NCBI GenBank assembly: GCA_946902985.2
Contig: OX336389.2
Span: forward strand, 143,891,099 to 143,955,098
Direction of reading: 5' to 3'
Source of the DNA: Meconema thalassinum
Lineage: Eukaryota > Arthropoda > Insecta > Orthoptera > Tettigoniidae
DNA: 64,000 nucleotides
Part shown: positions 30,940 to 42,689 of the stretch, piece after piece
Layout of the letters: each line of letters starts with the position of its first letter
Numbering within the stretch: the stretch's first letter is position 1
Translations under genes and position numbers: made by a program
The notes under the pieces: model-generated
What the model saw: the letters and a program-made list of their open reading frames with translations, nothing else
The model's database searches: none
Told to the model about the DNA's origin: nothing

Positions 30940-31850
30940 TATTATCCTTCGATATAACAAACATTTACACCAAAATTCCAATTAATGAAGCAATCAATAT
31001 TATCGAAAATAATCTAATGACAAACAACTCGGCAAAAGAAACCGAAGAGATCATGAAATTACTGAGGGTCGTACACAGCTAAAACATGTTTCAATTTGAC
31101 AATAAAATATATACACAAACATAGGGCATAGCCATAGCATCACCGCTAAGTGGGCTAATTGCCGACATCTTCATTAACTCACTGGAAAATGCGTTCCTAG
31201 AAACGTTCTCGACAACGGGAATAGTGCAGTGGAAAAGATTCGTTGATGATGTAATTTGCATCTATGACACTGAATTAACAAACGAAAGAACAATACTCCA
31301 AGCCCTTAATAACCTACACCACTCTATTAAATTCACTAAGGAGTCTGAAACCGATCGGCAAAGAAATTATCTCGACATAACGATCGAACGGAATGATAAT
31401 GAACATTCATACTGCATATTCCGAAAACAGACACAAATATCGCATGAAATTGACAATCATTCCAATCACCCCAGTAAGCGGAAATTGGTGGGCTTCAATC
31501 CAATGGTGCACAGGGCTTTAAACATGCCCATGTAAAAAGACAACTACAACAAGGAGATTCGAATAATCAAGCAAATAGCAAAAGAAAAAAACATTCCGCC
31601 CAGTAAAATATAGTAGATCAAATTGCAGCCAGATATAAAAATAAAACGATTCAAAGTCCGGACAATAATGAGGAAGAATTCGCGCGTTTCAATTACGTGA
31701 ACGCGAATACATATAAATTCAACAATCTGTACAAAAACAAGACATTAAAATAGCATTTACAACAAATAGGACAACCGGAAATCATCTGCAAAACAGGAAT
31801 TTAAATAAAGCAGACCCGTATTCAAAAACAGGGGTATATTCCATCACATG
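30940..31850 (+). pseudogene. Penelope-like reverse transcriptase with endonuclease linker
   Basis: The blocks SFDITNIYTKIPINEA, MFQFDNKIYTQT, GIAIASPLSGLIADIF and WKRFVDDVICIYD (catalytic VDD) follow the order of Penelope RTs. LDITIERN, CIFRKQTQ and NPMVHRALNMPM then follow. The thumb-to-endonuclease linker is visible as IKIAFTTNRTTGNHL and SKTGVYSITC near 31750-31850, the beginning of the GIY-YIG domain. Stops at 31079 and near 31125 break the frame. The 31224-31535 part is open for 103 codons. Confidence 0.85.
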
Positions 31851-31859
31851 CTAAACCCG

Positions 31860-34800
31860 TATTTAAGGAGCTCAGGGTAAGTCACAAGGCAAGGATCGGA
31901 CCGTAGGAGGTCAGCAACCACCTTCGGTCAAGTTGAATTGAATTTACGGTGAGATGATATCGCAGAGAAAAAGAACTTAGAATATTTTGAAGCCACGAAT
32001 GAACAGTATTACGACAAAGTGAAGTATCTAAATAAGAGTCTTAAAACAAAGTCCACGAATATTTACGCAATCCATAATGAAGAATTACCAAAATTTATAA
32101 ACTGCATGAGTAATTGGAAAATTAAGCGACAAATCTAAGGAGAATAATTGAATATTTCGACATTTACTACAGCGAATTTGAAACATATTTTCAATGGTTT
32201 ATCAAATTGTGTCGACGAGGATGTTTCTTGAGAACTTCTTGAAAGCATCCATTAGGCCACACTAAGCATCTAAAGGGAAACCAGCCTACTACAAAATGTG
32301 GATTCCCGGAGTAACGTAGAGCGCTGAGGAAATGATGGAATGGTACTGTGGACATCCAACACGAAAGTCACTACATAAACGACAAAAGAAAGGAATTCCC
32401 AACACCATCATGTAAACTTCATTCATCGGATAACTCCCAGAGAGGGGCCGTATGAAGTATGAACAACAGAACCATCTGGTTCAAGAAGCGAACGAGAGAT
32501 GACATATTCGAGATCCAGGAGGTGCCACGAGAGGCGAGGTCATTCGACTTCAGTCAACTGACGCAGCGCCAAGAACAGCGGAGAGCGAGAATCAGCTGTT
32601 TACCCGAGCACGCTGGATCAGATGTTCCGAGCGAGAGCAGAAACGGTACATTAGTCCCAGAGTTCCAAAAATATCCAGGTTATGCAATATAGAGTCGAGA
32701 AGATAGTCTGATATAATATCCTCCTTATCGTAATTTATAAAGATTAAGACATATTATGGAACTGTAATTAGCTAAATTTTTCTTTGCACATTTCATGGAC
32801 TTGACAAGCTTAAAGCAATAATATGTGAAGAATGTAAAGCTAATGTAATATACAACATGATCGTAGCGTGAGGGAGTATCGTTCTGAGAACGATAAAAAT
32901 AAATAACATTGTAAATATTTAAATAATAATACGTGTTAGAATTAAAGGATTTATTAAGGCATATAATCTATAGGAATAGGAATTGAGGAGATTTTTGTAT
33001 AAATTAGGGAATGAAATGTAAATAGATGCAATCGTTCTACAAATTTATTTAACGAGAGTGAAAACAGTATGATAAACAAGTAGATGATGATTTTTAAGAA
33101 ACATTGATAGACGAGGTGTCTATAAATAATATTACTTTACTCCTTGATGAGGACTAGCTGAAGTCCAGTTGCCGAAATTCACGATATATTTTACTTCTAG
33201 GTGAAGTTAACTTTTATTTCCAGTTAGAAGGTTTATTTTTAAGTGAGTGGTTTTTATTTAATTGTATTCGAACATGATTTATATTTGTTGTCCTTACTGA
33301 ATAAATCTTAGCAGGTGCTTTTTAGATTGCATGTTCCCTTTATGGAAATTTCAATTTCTTTATTTAATAATTCGCTACGGTGGTACTTCTAGTTAGACAC
33401 TGGCGCCCACTTTCTTTAAGAGTTAACAGTTCACCCTCAAGATTCCGAGAATCTCGTCCTTCAATACTTTCTTGTAGGCATTGTATGTAGCTAAGTAGTA
33501 TTACGATCGTATTTTATATCTATGTATCGAGAGATTCCTAACTTGCCATCTAACAGGGAATTGTTGGTTTTTCCAGCTGGGGATCAGCGTCCCTTGCGAT
33601 CCTTTCCATCCTTCGGATAATAGGTGGTGGTTACGTACATTTCGGGTACAGTACTGAGCCCTAATTCACCCCCAGCTCAAGTTATGGACAGAGACGAGGA
33701 TCGAACCGACCTGACAATTTTTCGAGTATTAAGTGGATATTGGAAATAAAAATTTATTTCATTGAAATAAATATTTTGGGAAGAATTTGGAACCTTTTAG
33801 AAACGTTTTTGGAGAATTTTGGATGATTTTGGATTATTTGGATTTAAAGTTTTGAGGTGATTGTAAACTTAACCAAGGGAGTGCCTGAGCATAGGAAGCT
33901 GGAAATTGTCATAGGCTTCAAGTTAGCACTCTCAAGACCAGTTTTTGTCAGCAAGGTCGACACCAAAAAAATTTGCACACGACTTTGTGATAAGAGGCTA
34001 GGACAGGTAGAGTATTGGTAATAAACCTGCAGCCAATGAGGATTCGGCACATAATTTGTGTGGGAAACGCTATTTAATCATATTTGCTTTGTTAAGAAAG
34101 AATAGCATTCCCAGAAGTCAAGAGGAATATGTTACAATGATTAAGAAGAAGAGAATTATATAATTTTGGCCCAGAGAAGAGTAATTAACATAATTCTATT
34201 ACAAGTGGACCGGTTGCGAGGCTGGTTTGTCCGCGCGCACGAACCACGGACACTCAGCAGAGACTCTTTTTGATACCGTCGAGGAGAGCGGACCTGTTGT
34301 GCAGCGCTCCGCAAATTTAATATTGAGTATCGACAAGCAGCATAATATATCAAGAAGCAAGCTAATGAAACAGTGAATAGAGAAGAAGATTGCTCTATAA
34401 TCTACAACATTCAACAGAAGCAAGCAATTTCGTTAAAACGAATCTACACATCGCAGCATTATAACTGCAGTATTCGAGAAGCATATTACTTTACATTTTC
34501 AACATGTTAAAACCTACGAGTCGAGGGGGATATTCTTATTCTGCACCCTCTAAGATGACGGGAATGATTTACTAAAGAATGGTAGGAGGATAATCTACAC
34601 TATGACACGGGAAGATTCATAGTGGATTCCGAAGTCCTGAGATCGACGTCACCACCACTGCGATACCACCATGCAGTTTGCTGAACTTCAAAAGCTACGT
34701 TCAAATGCCCATGAAGAACTTGGAGAGATGTTAACTACGGACTCTTAAAGCTACTATTATGACGTGGGGGAGAAGAGAGAAGAAGATGGTAAGCGGTGTT

Positions 34801-37180
34801 CCTTGTTCCTGGTACGAGCATCTAGACATGCAAGTGTCGTGGAGCCAGAAGATTGCTGTCCGCAGAGCACGAGTTCACTGACGCCAGGTGGGCACCCGTC
34901 AAGCAGGCTCGGGGGGATCAGCTGCGAGGCGAGCGGCTGGCTCAGAGCACGTTTGGAATGCGACCGACACGCGCCAACTTCGGAGCGGAACATCGAGGCC
35001 ATCGTTCGAGGTATTTTCATCGCAGACTGTCAGAAAGGTACAGAATTGACAGCTCTAAGATCTCAGTAGTTTGATGTAGATTCTTGAGGATGTAGCAGGG
35101 TGGCCTATTCATTATGTAGATATTCTTTCTTATAACTCATGTTATTGTATGTCTATTTAGAAATTGTTAGTTAACTTTTTGTACGTCACCGTGTGTCGTT
35201 TGGACGTGATTTTATTGGCATTTGGAATTTAGATTATCGTTTTGGTCAGGTTTTATCCAGCGTCGTTTTTAACCTTCTCATTCTAACGAAAACTGTTCTG
35301 TGTAAGGAGAATGCTTCGATCGTAACACATCCGTTTTCAAACCATGTTATGCGTTAAGATAGCTGTAATACATTACTACTCACCATAAAATTTATGATGA
35401 GGCACTATGATACTATAAATAACAAGTTTAACATGTATAAACATTTAATAACAAATTTAAAATGTTATAAATAATAACATTAACCAAATATTATTCTAAT
35501 TGTAGAATACATTATTATGTGACGATAAGTAAGTCATGGATAATTTATGTAACCACTATTTATGTCAACAAAGGATCACTACAGTGACAATTGAAGTCAG
35601 GTGAGACCTATTTATAGCAACAATTATTTGTTATAACAATGCCAATGCGAAATGAAGATAAGAAGACTTGCATGTCTATGGAAAGTCAGTAACATGTTTA
35701 AGCAATTTGGTAAATGAAGATTTTGCTCATTCTTGTTTTGTAACAAAGAAACGAAAGTATTATTATTGTTATTAACCTTTCAGACGAGCGGAATACAAAC
35801 ATTTTAATGTTTACACTCAAGTAAACGTGGTATTGTTATACAATGCAATGGTTTATCATTAGATTGCATTATGATCAGTTACGTGGAATGTCAAACGAGA
35901 GATATTGTTGTAGATAAATGTATTGTCGAAGGTAATGAGCACGATGATTTTAACATTAGAGAAGGAGGAGGTTAGCAGTGTTTCATGAACTGTATACACA
36001 GTAGTGTTACATAGTAGGATCACTACTTCTGCAACAGGTTTGTAGACAGATGGGTTTGTTCTGAAGTATTCCGTGCAGTATTTTACGAGAGTTATTGTGG
36101 CAAGAGTAAGGAGAATTTATGCTGTAGCGCAGGAGACGCTATGAGTATGTGAAGTTCACGTTTTGGTAACGAATTGAGTATTGCCATGAGATCAATTTAC
36201 TACTACAAAGTGTTAAGAAAGTCACTGACATTTAAGAGTGTTTGTATTGTTTTGTCAGTTAGCGTTAATGCTATAGCCTTGTCATCGTCGTATTAAGTTG
36301 GTGTAGTTCCGTCTCGATCTTTAATGTCATTATTATTCTTATGTAATGGATTTGTCTATACAGAACTTTAACTAACTTCATTGTTCGTTAACATAGTTCA
36401 TTTATTTTGACTTATAACCAGAAGCTTATAGATGCGATCGTTTTTGTGAACAAGTGTTTGTCTAGAAGTGAAGTTTGTAACAGGAGAGCTCATTAGATTG
36501 ACATATCACGTCAATTCTAGTCCAGATTCGAATACCGCATTGGACGCGTGTAATTCAACATTGTATATAATTGTTAGTTGTATATCCCATTATTATTTTA
36601 GATTTGCTCACGTTTGTAAATAGCTGTATATCGTAGGGTATTTCAAGCTTGTTTTTATTATGAGTCGAACAGCTGATCGTAGAGCTAGCTCACGAGTATC
36701 CAGTCACGGGATGACTAGCAAGTTTCACTATTCGATCTTATTCGAAGATTTAGGAAGTAGATATTTCATCTACTAGTGCAATAATTTGTTTTGCAAGTTT
36801 CATGTTTTATTATGGATGACGGGGATGTTTCTTGTATATATTTACTTTTGGGAATAAATCCCAGGCACATGTCGTTTGCCTGTTTTGTTTTTATAGAAAC
36901 TGGTCATCTTGTCATTTCGCAATCGCCGTGCGATAATACTAGCAGTTAGGTACTATTACTCCCTTAGTCTCAACTTCACCGTTCAGGTCCGAGATCCGAG
37001 ATTATCGTACTACCAAGTTATTTTGGAATTAGATTTGCTAGTAAATATGTAACTAATTGTAGTGTTATTGTACGTCCGTATGCGTCAAGGGTTTCCTAGT
37101 CATTTATCCAGTAGGGATGCGTTGACGTATCTAGCGGGGTGTCAACGTCCCTACAATACTTACCATCTCTGTGGATATGG
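31860..37180. other. Foreign insertion of about 5.3 kb between RT linker and GIY-YIG core
   Basis: In Penelope elements the sequence after GVYSITC continues directly to the GIY-YIG core, which here begins only at about 37190. The intervening DNA has no recognisable protein. It includes a reversed copy of the C/A-type repeat (33770-33850) and a more GC-rich block (34640-35070). There is loose similarity between 33290-33480 and 36840-37010 (AATAAATC plus TTCAC-TCAGG-TCCGAGA-type words), which could be diverged LTRs of a gutted retroelement. The small frames at 32459 and 34764 have no homology that I can name. Confidence 0.45.
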
Positions 37181-37189
37181 GTGATGGCT

Positions 37190-37450
37190 AATGTGAGATT
37201 CGGGCGCAGTACCAAGACACAGGCTGTCAAGCAAATTACATCGGGCAGAGTGGGAGAAGAATGGATACACGATACAATGAACACAGAAATGCGATACAAT
37301 ACGGGACGCACTCGGCCGTATGCGATCACATGTGCGGCGCGGGACACAGTTTAACTAATATTGAAACGGACTTTTAAAAAAGTCATCACTGACCGAAAGG
37401 CAGAGATCTTGACATTATAGAAGCATTCGAGATACACTTTGCTAAATTAA
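37190..37450 (+). pseudogene. GIY-YIG endonuclease core of the Penelope-like element
   Basis: The plus-strand reading contains CQANYIGQSGRRMDTRYNEH, the YIG motif with the catalytic arginine region and the following EH, and then AVCDHMCGAGHSL. This is the EN domain of EN(+) Penelope elements, which cuts the target DNA. The N-terminal GxY half lies 5.3 kb upstream at about 31840. Confidence 0.78.
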
Positions 37451-37604
37451 ACAACCCCAATAATTCAAACACACATTCATGGTGAATTCACCCCTCTTCA
37501 CTCTACTTGAAAACAACCCCTGGCGGAACCAAGACACAATATTACGTAGTGACCAAGCTAGGTAAGGTATTATTAAGGGAAACATGTCATTGGACCAGGA
37601 TGTC

Positions 37605-37765
37605 CAATGTATCTTTTTCTTCAATATACCGAGGCCGGCATTAACGGCAGTATTAAAGATTACGGGACATTCTCATGTGACCGTTCGCGTTTAAATATGG
37701 CTTTTATGCTTATGCGTGGCGAGGATAAAAACTGGGCTTCAATAGTTAAAGATTGCCCGGTATTC
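37605..37765 (-). repeat. Right inverted arm, inner block
   Basis: Reverse complement of 30540-30700 (GCCGAGGCCGGCATTAACGGC region). Confidence 0.75.
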
Positions 37766-38149
37766 AGTAACATACACCACATTAGGGAGACTAGACTTGG
37801 CAAAACGCAGTCACATTTGTAGGATGAACACACACAGGAATGCGAGAGGGTGGGGGAATGCCCAAGTATATAAGAGACCATGGCACACAGGAAGCTCCCC
37901 CAGTTGAGAGTAGATAGTGACGAAGTTAACTGCTTTCTCCAGGACCACGCAAGATCCCTCCAGATAAGTAGCTTGTACAATACAATCAGAACTGATCATT
38001 TAACAACAATCACATAGTCACTCTAAACAATAAATTTTGGACGTTAACCACCAATTCCAGTATCTTAACAAAACATCACATAGACTATACTGTAACTGAC
38101 AAATTTTGACGACTTGCATTATCTTAACTAATACTGCAACTAAATAAGT

Positions 38150-38320
38150 GTAAATATTGTAAATACTTTCACCCATATTTTCAGACATAGATTTCATAGC
38201 CTAAGTATAATGGATCGCTTGACGATCGCAACTGGCCATCCAAGTTTATTTGTTGATCTCATGTAATTTTTTTCAGTATTAGAGAATAACCCTCAATTGG
38301 GTACAATCGTGTTGAACGAC
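38150..38320 (-). repeat. Right inverted arm, outer block
   Basis: Reverse complement of 30365-30535 (TTTCACCCATATTTTCAGACAT through GGGTACAATCGTGTTGA). It is separated from the inner block by 385 bp with no counterpart on the left. Confidence 0.78.
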
Positions 38321-38339
38321 AGAAAAAAAAACTACGTAA

Positions 38340-39683
38340 TTTTGAATAAATAAATAATTTATAATGATGATGATGATGATGATAGCAAACACTCGTCTCG
38401 AGTAGGTTGGCCTTCCAATACTGAATGACTCTTCATCGATGAGTCCGGAGGTGACTAAAAAGCCCAATGCGGGAGAGACACAGTTTCCCGCAGTGATGAC
38501 AGGTAGTATCAGGGTCAGGTGAGACATCCGCATTCATTCCCTGTCTTCTAATGAACACTCTGTTCTTTCTGCGTTGCCTCCGATCTTCTATCATACGTCG
38601 GCGGTTTTCTTCAAAAAGTATCGCACCACGATGAACAATTGATCTCCAGGATGAGCGATCAAGAGCTAAGGTCTCCCAGTTGTTGATATTAATATGGCAC
38701 ATTTGCATATTAGCCTTTAGTACGTCTTTGAATCGCTTCCTCGGACCTCCCACACAGCGCTTGCCCTCAGTTAGTTCAGAGCAAAACACTTGCTTGGGAA
38801 TGCGATTATTGGGCATGCGGATTACGTGTCCTGTCCATCGCAGCTGACGTTTTAAAAGAATGGCTTCAACACTGGTAGTCTGTGCTTCTTCGAGAATGCT
38901 GGTGTTTGTGCGTTTGTCTTGCCATGTGACACGAAGAATTCTCCTCAAACAACGCTGGTGATATTGCTCCAGCTTTTTAAAATGACGTCTGTAGCATGTC
39001 CAGGATTCAGATCCGTAAAGTAAGGTGGGAACTACAACCGAGTTGTACACAAGGATCTTCGTTGCAGCATTGATATCATGGTTGTCAAAAACTCTAGACC
39101 TCAATCTTGCAAAGGATGCCCCAGCACGGTTAATCCTGTGTTGGATTTCGGAATCTATATTTGCACTTGATGACAGGGTGCTGCCAAGATAAGAAAAGGC
39201 GTTAACTTCTTGAAGCTTCGCTCCGTCGATGGTGACATTGATGTTTCTTTGTCCTTGTCCAGGGGCTGGTTGGTAGAGGACTTGGGTTTTACTGGTGTTA
39301 AGTTTCAGCCCAATCTTTTTGTAGGCTGAAGAAAAAGCATTCAGGATTTTCCTAAGTTCGTCCTCTGATTGAGCTACTACTGCATTATCATCAGCGTACT
39401 GTAACTCAACCAATGCAGCAGGAGATGTTCGAGTCCTTGCCTTTAGACGGCTCAAATTAAAGATCTTCCCATCCATCCTGTAAGTTATCTGTATGCCTGT
39501 AGGAAGATCATCTTTGACTAACTGCATGACAGTGGCAACGTACAGAGAAAACAATGTAGGGGCAATCACACAGCCTTGTTTAACGCCGGTATTAATATGA
39601 AATGGTTCTCCAATCGAGTCGTTACCAATGACATTTGCCTTCATATCATTGTGGAGTAGTCTTAAGATGAATTTATAATACAT
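38340..39683 (-). mobile_element. 5'-truncated LINE with (ATC)n tail
   Basis: The minus-strand element ends in a run of ATC repeats (plus strand GATGAT at 38361-38382), a microsatellite-type 3' tail. Its 5' end stops near 39683 at AT-rich sequence, within the reverse transcriptase, so it is 5'-truncated. AATAAATAAATAA-type sequence occurs on both sides and may be its target. Confidence 0.8.
38433..39683 (-). CDS. LINE reverse transcriptase C-terminal part with terminal zinc finger, open frame
   Basis: The frame is 416 codons without interruption. It covers RT palm motifs (HINTGVKQGCVIAPTLFSLY, then LQYADDNAVVAQ with the catalytic YADD), the thumb (IGLKLNTSKTQVL) and AFSYLGSTLS. The post-RT region (LLYGSESWTCYRRHFKKLEQ, RCLRRILRVTWQDK, QLRWTGHVIRMPNNRIPKQV) follows. 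The last 25 residues form a C2H2-type finger, CHHCGKLC-x5-GLFSHLRTH, as in several LINE groups. The RT N-terminus and endonuclease are absent. The lack of stops suggests a recent insertion. The apparent start ATG is incidental to the truncation. Confidence 0.88.
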   Translation of the reverse strand: MYYKFILRLLHNDMKANVIGNDSIGEPFHINTGVKQGCVIAPTLFSLYVATVMQLVKDDLPTGIQITYRMDGKIFNLSRLKARTRTSPAALVELQYADDNAVVAQSEDELRKILNAFSSAYKKIGLKLNTSKTQVLYQPAPGQGQRNINVTIDGAKLQEVNAFSYLGSTLSSSANIDSEIQHRINRAGASFARLRSRVFDNHDINAATKILVYNSVVVPTLLYGSESWTCYRRHFKKLEQYHQRCLRRILRVTWQDKRTNTSILEEAQTTSVEAILLKRQLRWTGHVIRMPNNRIPKQVFCSELTEGKRCVGGPRKRFKDVLKANMQMCHININNWETLALDRSSWRSIVHRGAILFEENRRRMIEDRRQRRKNRVFIRRQGMNADVSPDPDTTCHHCGKLCLSRIGLFSHLRTHR

Positions 39684-39689
39684 AAATAA

Positions 39690-40025
39690 TAAATAAGTAA
39701 AAAATAAATAATAAATACATGTTTCATTTTTCCACCAAAACCACGTGAGGTCATGGAAATGTTTGGTCCTGTTTGAAACGGTAACGTGAAACCAGTCACC
39801 TGCAATAGCAAGGCGTGTTGACGCCAGACAGGTTTATAATTAATCAAACGACGGCGTGAACTTAGCGAGCCACGCATGCCGCTACCCGCATAGCTGTCAT
39901 GATAAATCGAACCTGCACATTGGATATTAATAATAATCGATAAAATATATTGAATTAAAAAACGCATTAAATAATAAATAGACACAAATTATATAGTAAA
40001 TTAACAACGAAAAATAATAAATAGT
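39690..40025 (-). repeat. AT-flanked dispersed repeat, copy 2
   Basis: The core 39745-39915 is the reverse complement of 11128-11320 (GAAACGGTAACGTGAAACC, GGCGTGTTGAC, GCCGCTACCCGCATAG). AAT/AAAT-rich sequence flanks it on both sides, as in copy 1. The LINE at 38340-39683 ends at its left AT flank. Confidence 0.75.
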
Positions 40026-40029
40026 AAAT

Positions 40030-40500
40030 AAATAAGAATTAACGATGATGATGATTGTTGTTTTAAGGGGCCTAACATCTAGGTCTTCGGCCCCTAATGG
40101 CTTTAGTGATAGTGAAGGATGAGATGAGAATGAAAACTATAACCAATACTAACTACAAACCTACATACTAGAAGAAGGAAAGGTAAGCATATAAAGGACG
40201 GGAAGAAAAGTAATGCCCGTAACCCTCGAAGAATGAGGATTGAGGGACTTGGATGGTAGATAGGAAAGGAAAAGAGGAGAGGGCCCACCCAAAAGTTGGT
40301 GCTAAAAGGGGGAAAACTCGGACTCAGCTCAGGGATCACTCGGGATCGACAACGCCCGAACTCACCAGCCATTAGCCCCTGAGGGTGTAGCAATATCCAG
40401 GGTGCACCAGAAATGGTGGGGCCACATACACCCTGCCTCCTTGAGGGCCTTGAGCAGAAGGCAGGAGATAAAAGGAAAAGAAAAACAAGCCTGACCACTC
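40030..40500 (+). repeat. Dispersed insect repeat with AGGGGCCTAACATC start
   Basis: GATGATTGTTGTTTTAAGGGGCC, TAACATC and GGTCTTCGGCCCCTAATGG look like a common insect repeat leader. An A/G-rich body follows. The long minus-strand frame over it is a composition artefact. Confidence 0.5.
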
Positions 40501-42390
40501 GCAGAAGGAGGGTATCAGGAAAGATGAGACAAGGGCCAATTAAGGCTGGAAAGGAAGATAATCCCTAGGCCTCGATACCCTTATACCGTCGGGAGCGGAA
40601 GAGAACAAGAGTTGACCAAGTGAGGTCGACAGGAAAGAAGACAGCACGAGTAAGTGTAAGCAATACGGACTCAGCTGGGGTCCCGTGGTTACCAACCTAC
40701 GTCCAACTAGATGTGAACTCCAGGGGGATAAAATAGAATGAAATTTTTAAAAAAATCAATCGGTCGGCAGCCAGGTTGGATCGACCGCTCAGGCTGTCCT
40801 GTCGTGAGGAACTAGGGGTCATGTGACGTGACTTGGTGGAAACCTCTCCGAACTTCACCTACCCTTGGAAACGTCCACCATTAAAAAAATATTAAAATTG
40901 AAAATGGCGTGTTCTATGGATAGAGGGGGCGGAGCCCTGACAAGGCTTCCTCCGATCATCATTCGGGTGATATCCGTTCTATTTTTGGTAATCGATCATC
41001 AATAAATAATAATAAATAAATATTAAATTAAAAAATCGAAGGAAAGGCTCGAAAAGAAGAGAAACTGACCAAGGTACGTCAACGGATATGAACCGGACGC
41101 AAGTAAGTGGACGCAATGGTGGACTTTTGAGTTAAATGTAATTAAATTTGGAAAAATATATTTTGAATTTTAGGGAATGAGGGGGGGGGGGAGTAGGGAG
41201 TAGAGAAAGGGGTATGGCGGCATCTACCATAACAATTGAAACGCCCGCCATCTTAGAAGCACACTAAAAATCACTATTTTCGCCGTAGGGTGGGGGAGGT
41301 ATTATCTTAAGGAGAAAAGACTTGTCTTTTATATTGAGGGGATGGAGCCTTTTCTATTGAGCCCTCACACGACTTTCTCCGATTATTCGTTCGGGAGTAT
41401 GCACGTCCTTGCCCCTGGATGTATTGCAGTTCACCCCTGGGATAGGACCCATCCACTTACGAGCACGGGCAACTGTATATCAAGTAACTAGCAATGTTCA
41501 TGTGACACAAATTAATTCGCTATATATTAGCCTAGTTGGAATATACACAATTTATATATTGAAAACATTACGGATGAATGGAGAGCACTATCGTGTAGAG
41601 ATGATTGTTAATACATTACATAGCACATAGTACATACCGTGTGGTCTGTAATAATGTACAGAAGTTGGCACACTACGCAGCATACACTTATCCAACTCTC
41701 GGCATACCACTGCATGCCACCCCTCTAGCGTCCAACAATTCAACTGGCACATTTTATTATGAAATTTCAATTCTGTATATTGGCTTAATACAGCTTTCCA
41801 AAAGTAGTATTTAAAAATTCTCCACACTATGTACATAGTATATCCAAAATAATGTTTGGGAATTTATTGACAATTCTTGTGTATAAATGCGATTTAAAGT
41901 GTGCGTCATTAATTATTTTCTTACAGAAATGACGTAGCCTCTACAATTAATCTTTGTCAGTCTTGTTTGTACCGTGTAATGAAGTGATAGCTTAGTTGTT
42001 GTGATTTTGTTTCTAAGTGGATGCCAATGGTTGATGGCTTGACCTGGTATACATGCTTTGTGTGGATGAGATCAATTGTAGTTGAGTTTTATCGTTATGT
42101 TTACATCCCAATGCTTGGGTTTTAACGTAATCTAATCTTTCATATAGGGTTATGTTTTAAAATTCATCCTCCATGGTGGTAATGTAATTTTACGTTAACC
42201 AAAAGAGAGTCAGCGAAACGGCCGCGACACATTCCACCCTGATCTTCTTTATAAAATAGGCCTACACCACAACCCAGTTGCCATTTTGCTAATATTTACG
42301 TGTGAGCGAAAGTAATATAGTGTCATTTTGTAAAGTGAAATTAAGTTGTACTATGTTAAGTTATTTTTAGCAAACAGTGGTTGATCATTG
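40501..42390. other. Unassigned; possible internal duplication
   Basis: No gene is recognised. GGCGGAGCCCTGACAAGGCTTCC near 40930 and GGATGGAGCC-TTTTCTATTGAGCC near 41342 begin stretches of loosely similar sequence (CTCCGAT-AT-ATTCG-TCGGG). They suggest an old duplication spaced about 410 bp apart. Confidence 0.35.
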
Positions 42391-42398
42391 TTTTAACT

Positions 42399-42467
42399 AT
42401 GCCAAAGAAAAGAAAGTGCAACGCGTTTCGCGAAATAGGACTTAATTTAATACCAACATACATTACG
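42399..42467 (+). CDS. Candidate first coding exon with NLS-like start
   Basis: ATG opens a 23-codon stretch (MPKKRKCNAFREIGLN and seven more) that ends exactly before a GTATGT donor. PKKRK resembles a monopartite nuclear localisation signal. No downstream exon could be joined: a nearby candidate block 42940-42975 (between CGCAG and GTAAGC) gives a stop in the required phase. I treat it as a possible exon of an unknown nuclear protein. Confidence 0.35.
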
Positions 42468-42502
42468 GTATGTTAAGTTTGGTATATACATTATAATTTT
42501 AA

Positions 42503-42681
42503 GGCGGATCTTTCACCTTTAGTTACAAAATGAATCTCACTCAAAACTTTGTGGCATTTAGTCTTTCTGTACAAATATTTTTTGGGCTTGCCCCAAATAA
42601 TACTGAATTAATAACGCTTAATTAATTAATAGTGTGGAAATGCCTGAGATTCATTTTGAATCTAAATGTTTAGCACCCGCC
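42503..42681. mobile_element. Fold-back MITE flanked by TTAA
   Basis: TTAA (42499-42502) is followed by GGCGG, and CCGCC precedes TTAA (42682-42685). Inside, CAAAATGAATCTCACTC and GAGATTCATTTTGAAT form inverted arms of about 45 bp. The 179-bp size and TTAA target suggest a piggyBac-type non-autonomous element. It lies 35 bp after the candidate exon. Confidence 0.6.
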
Positions 42682-42689
42682 TTAAAAAT

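Larger units (their letters stand above)
30365..38320 (+). mobile_element. Penelope-like element with inverted terminal arms
   Basis: The left arm 30365-30700 is matched in reverse complement by 38150-38320 and 37605-37765. Shared words include GGTCAACACGATTGTACCC, TTATTCCCTAAT and TTAATGCCGGCCTCGG. Between the arms lie a Penelope-type reverse transcriptase (30940) and a GIY-YIG endonuclease (37190), both on the plus strand. The right arm is interrupted by a 385-bp extra segment. The element is inactive and contains about 5.3 kb of foreign sequence. Confidence 0.8.

Noticed and set aside
33380..33400. TGGCGCCCAC as a primer-binding site of another LTR element
   Set aside because: No convincing LTR pair or coding sequence accompanies it; I only mention the possibility of a gutted retroelement.
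40103..40498. 131-codon minus-strand frame rich in Pro, Leu and Phe
   Set aside because: It results from A/G-rich repeat sequence on the plus strand and has no domain or splice context.
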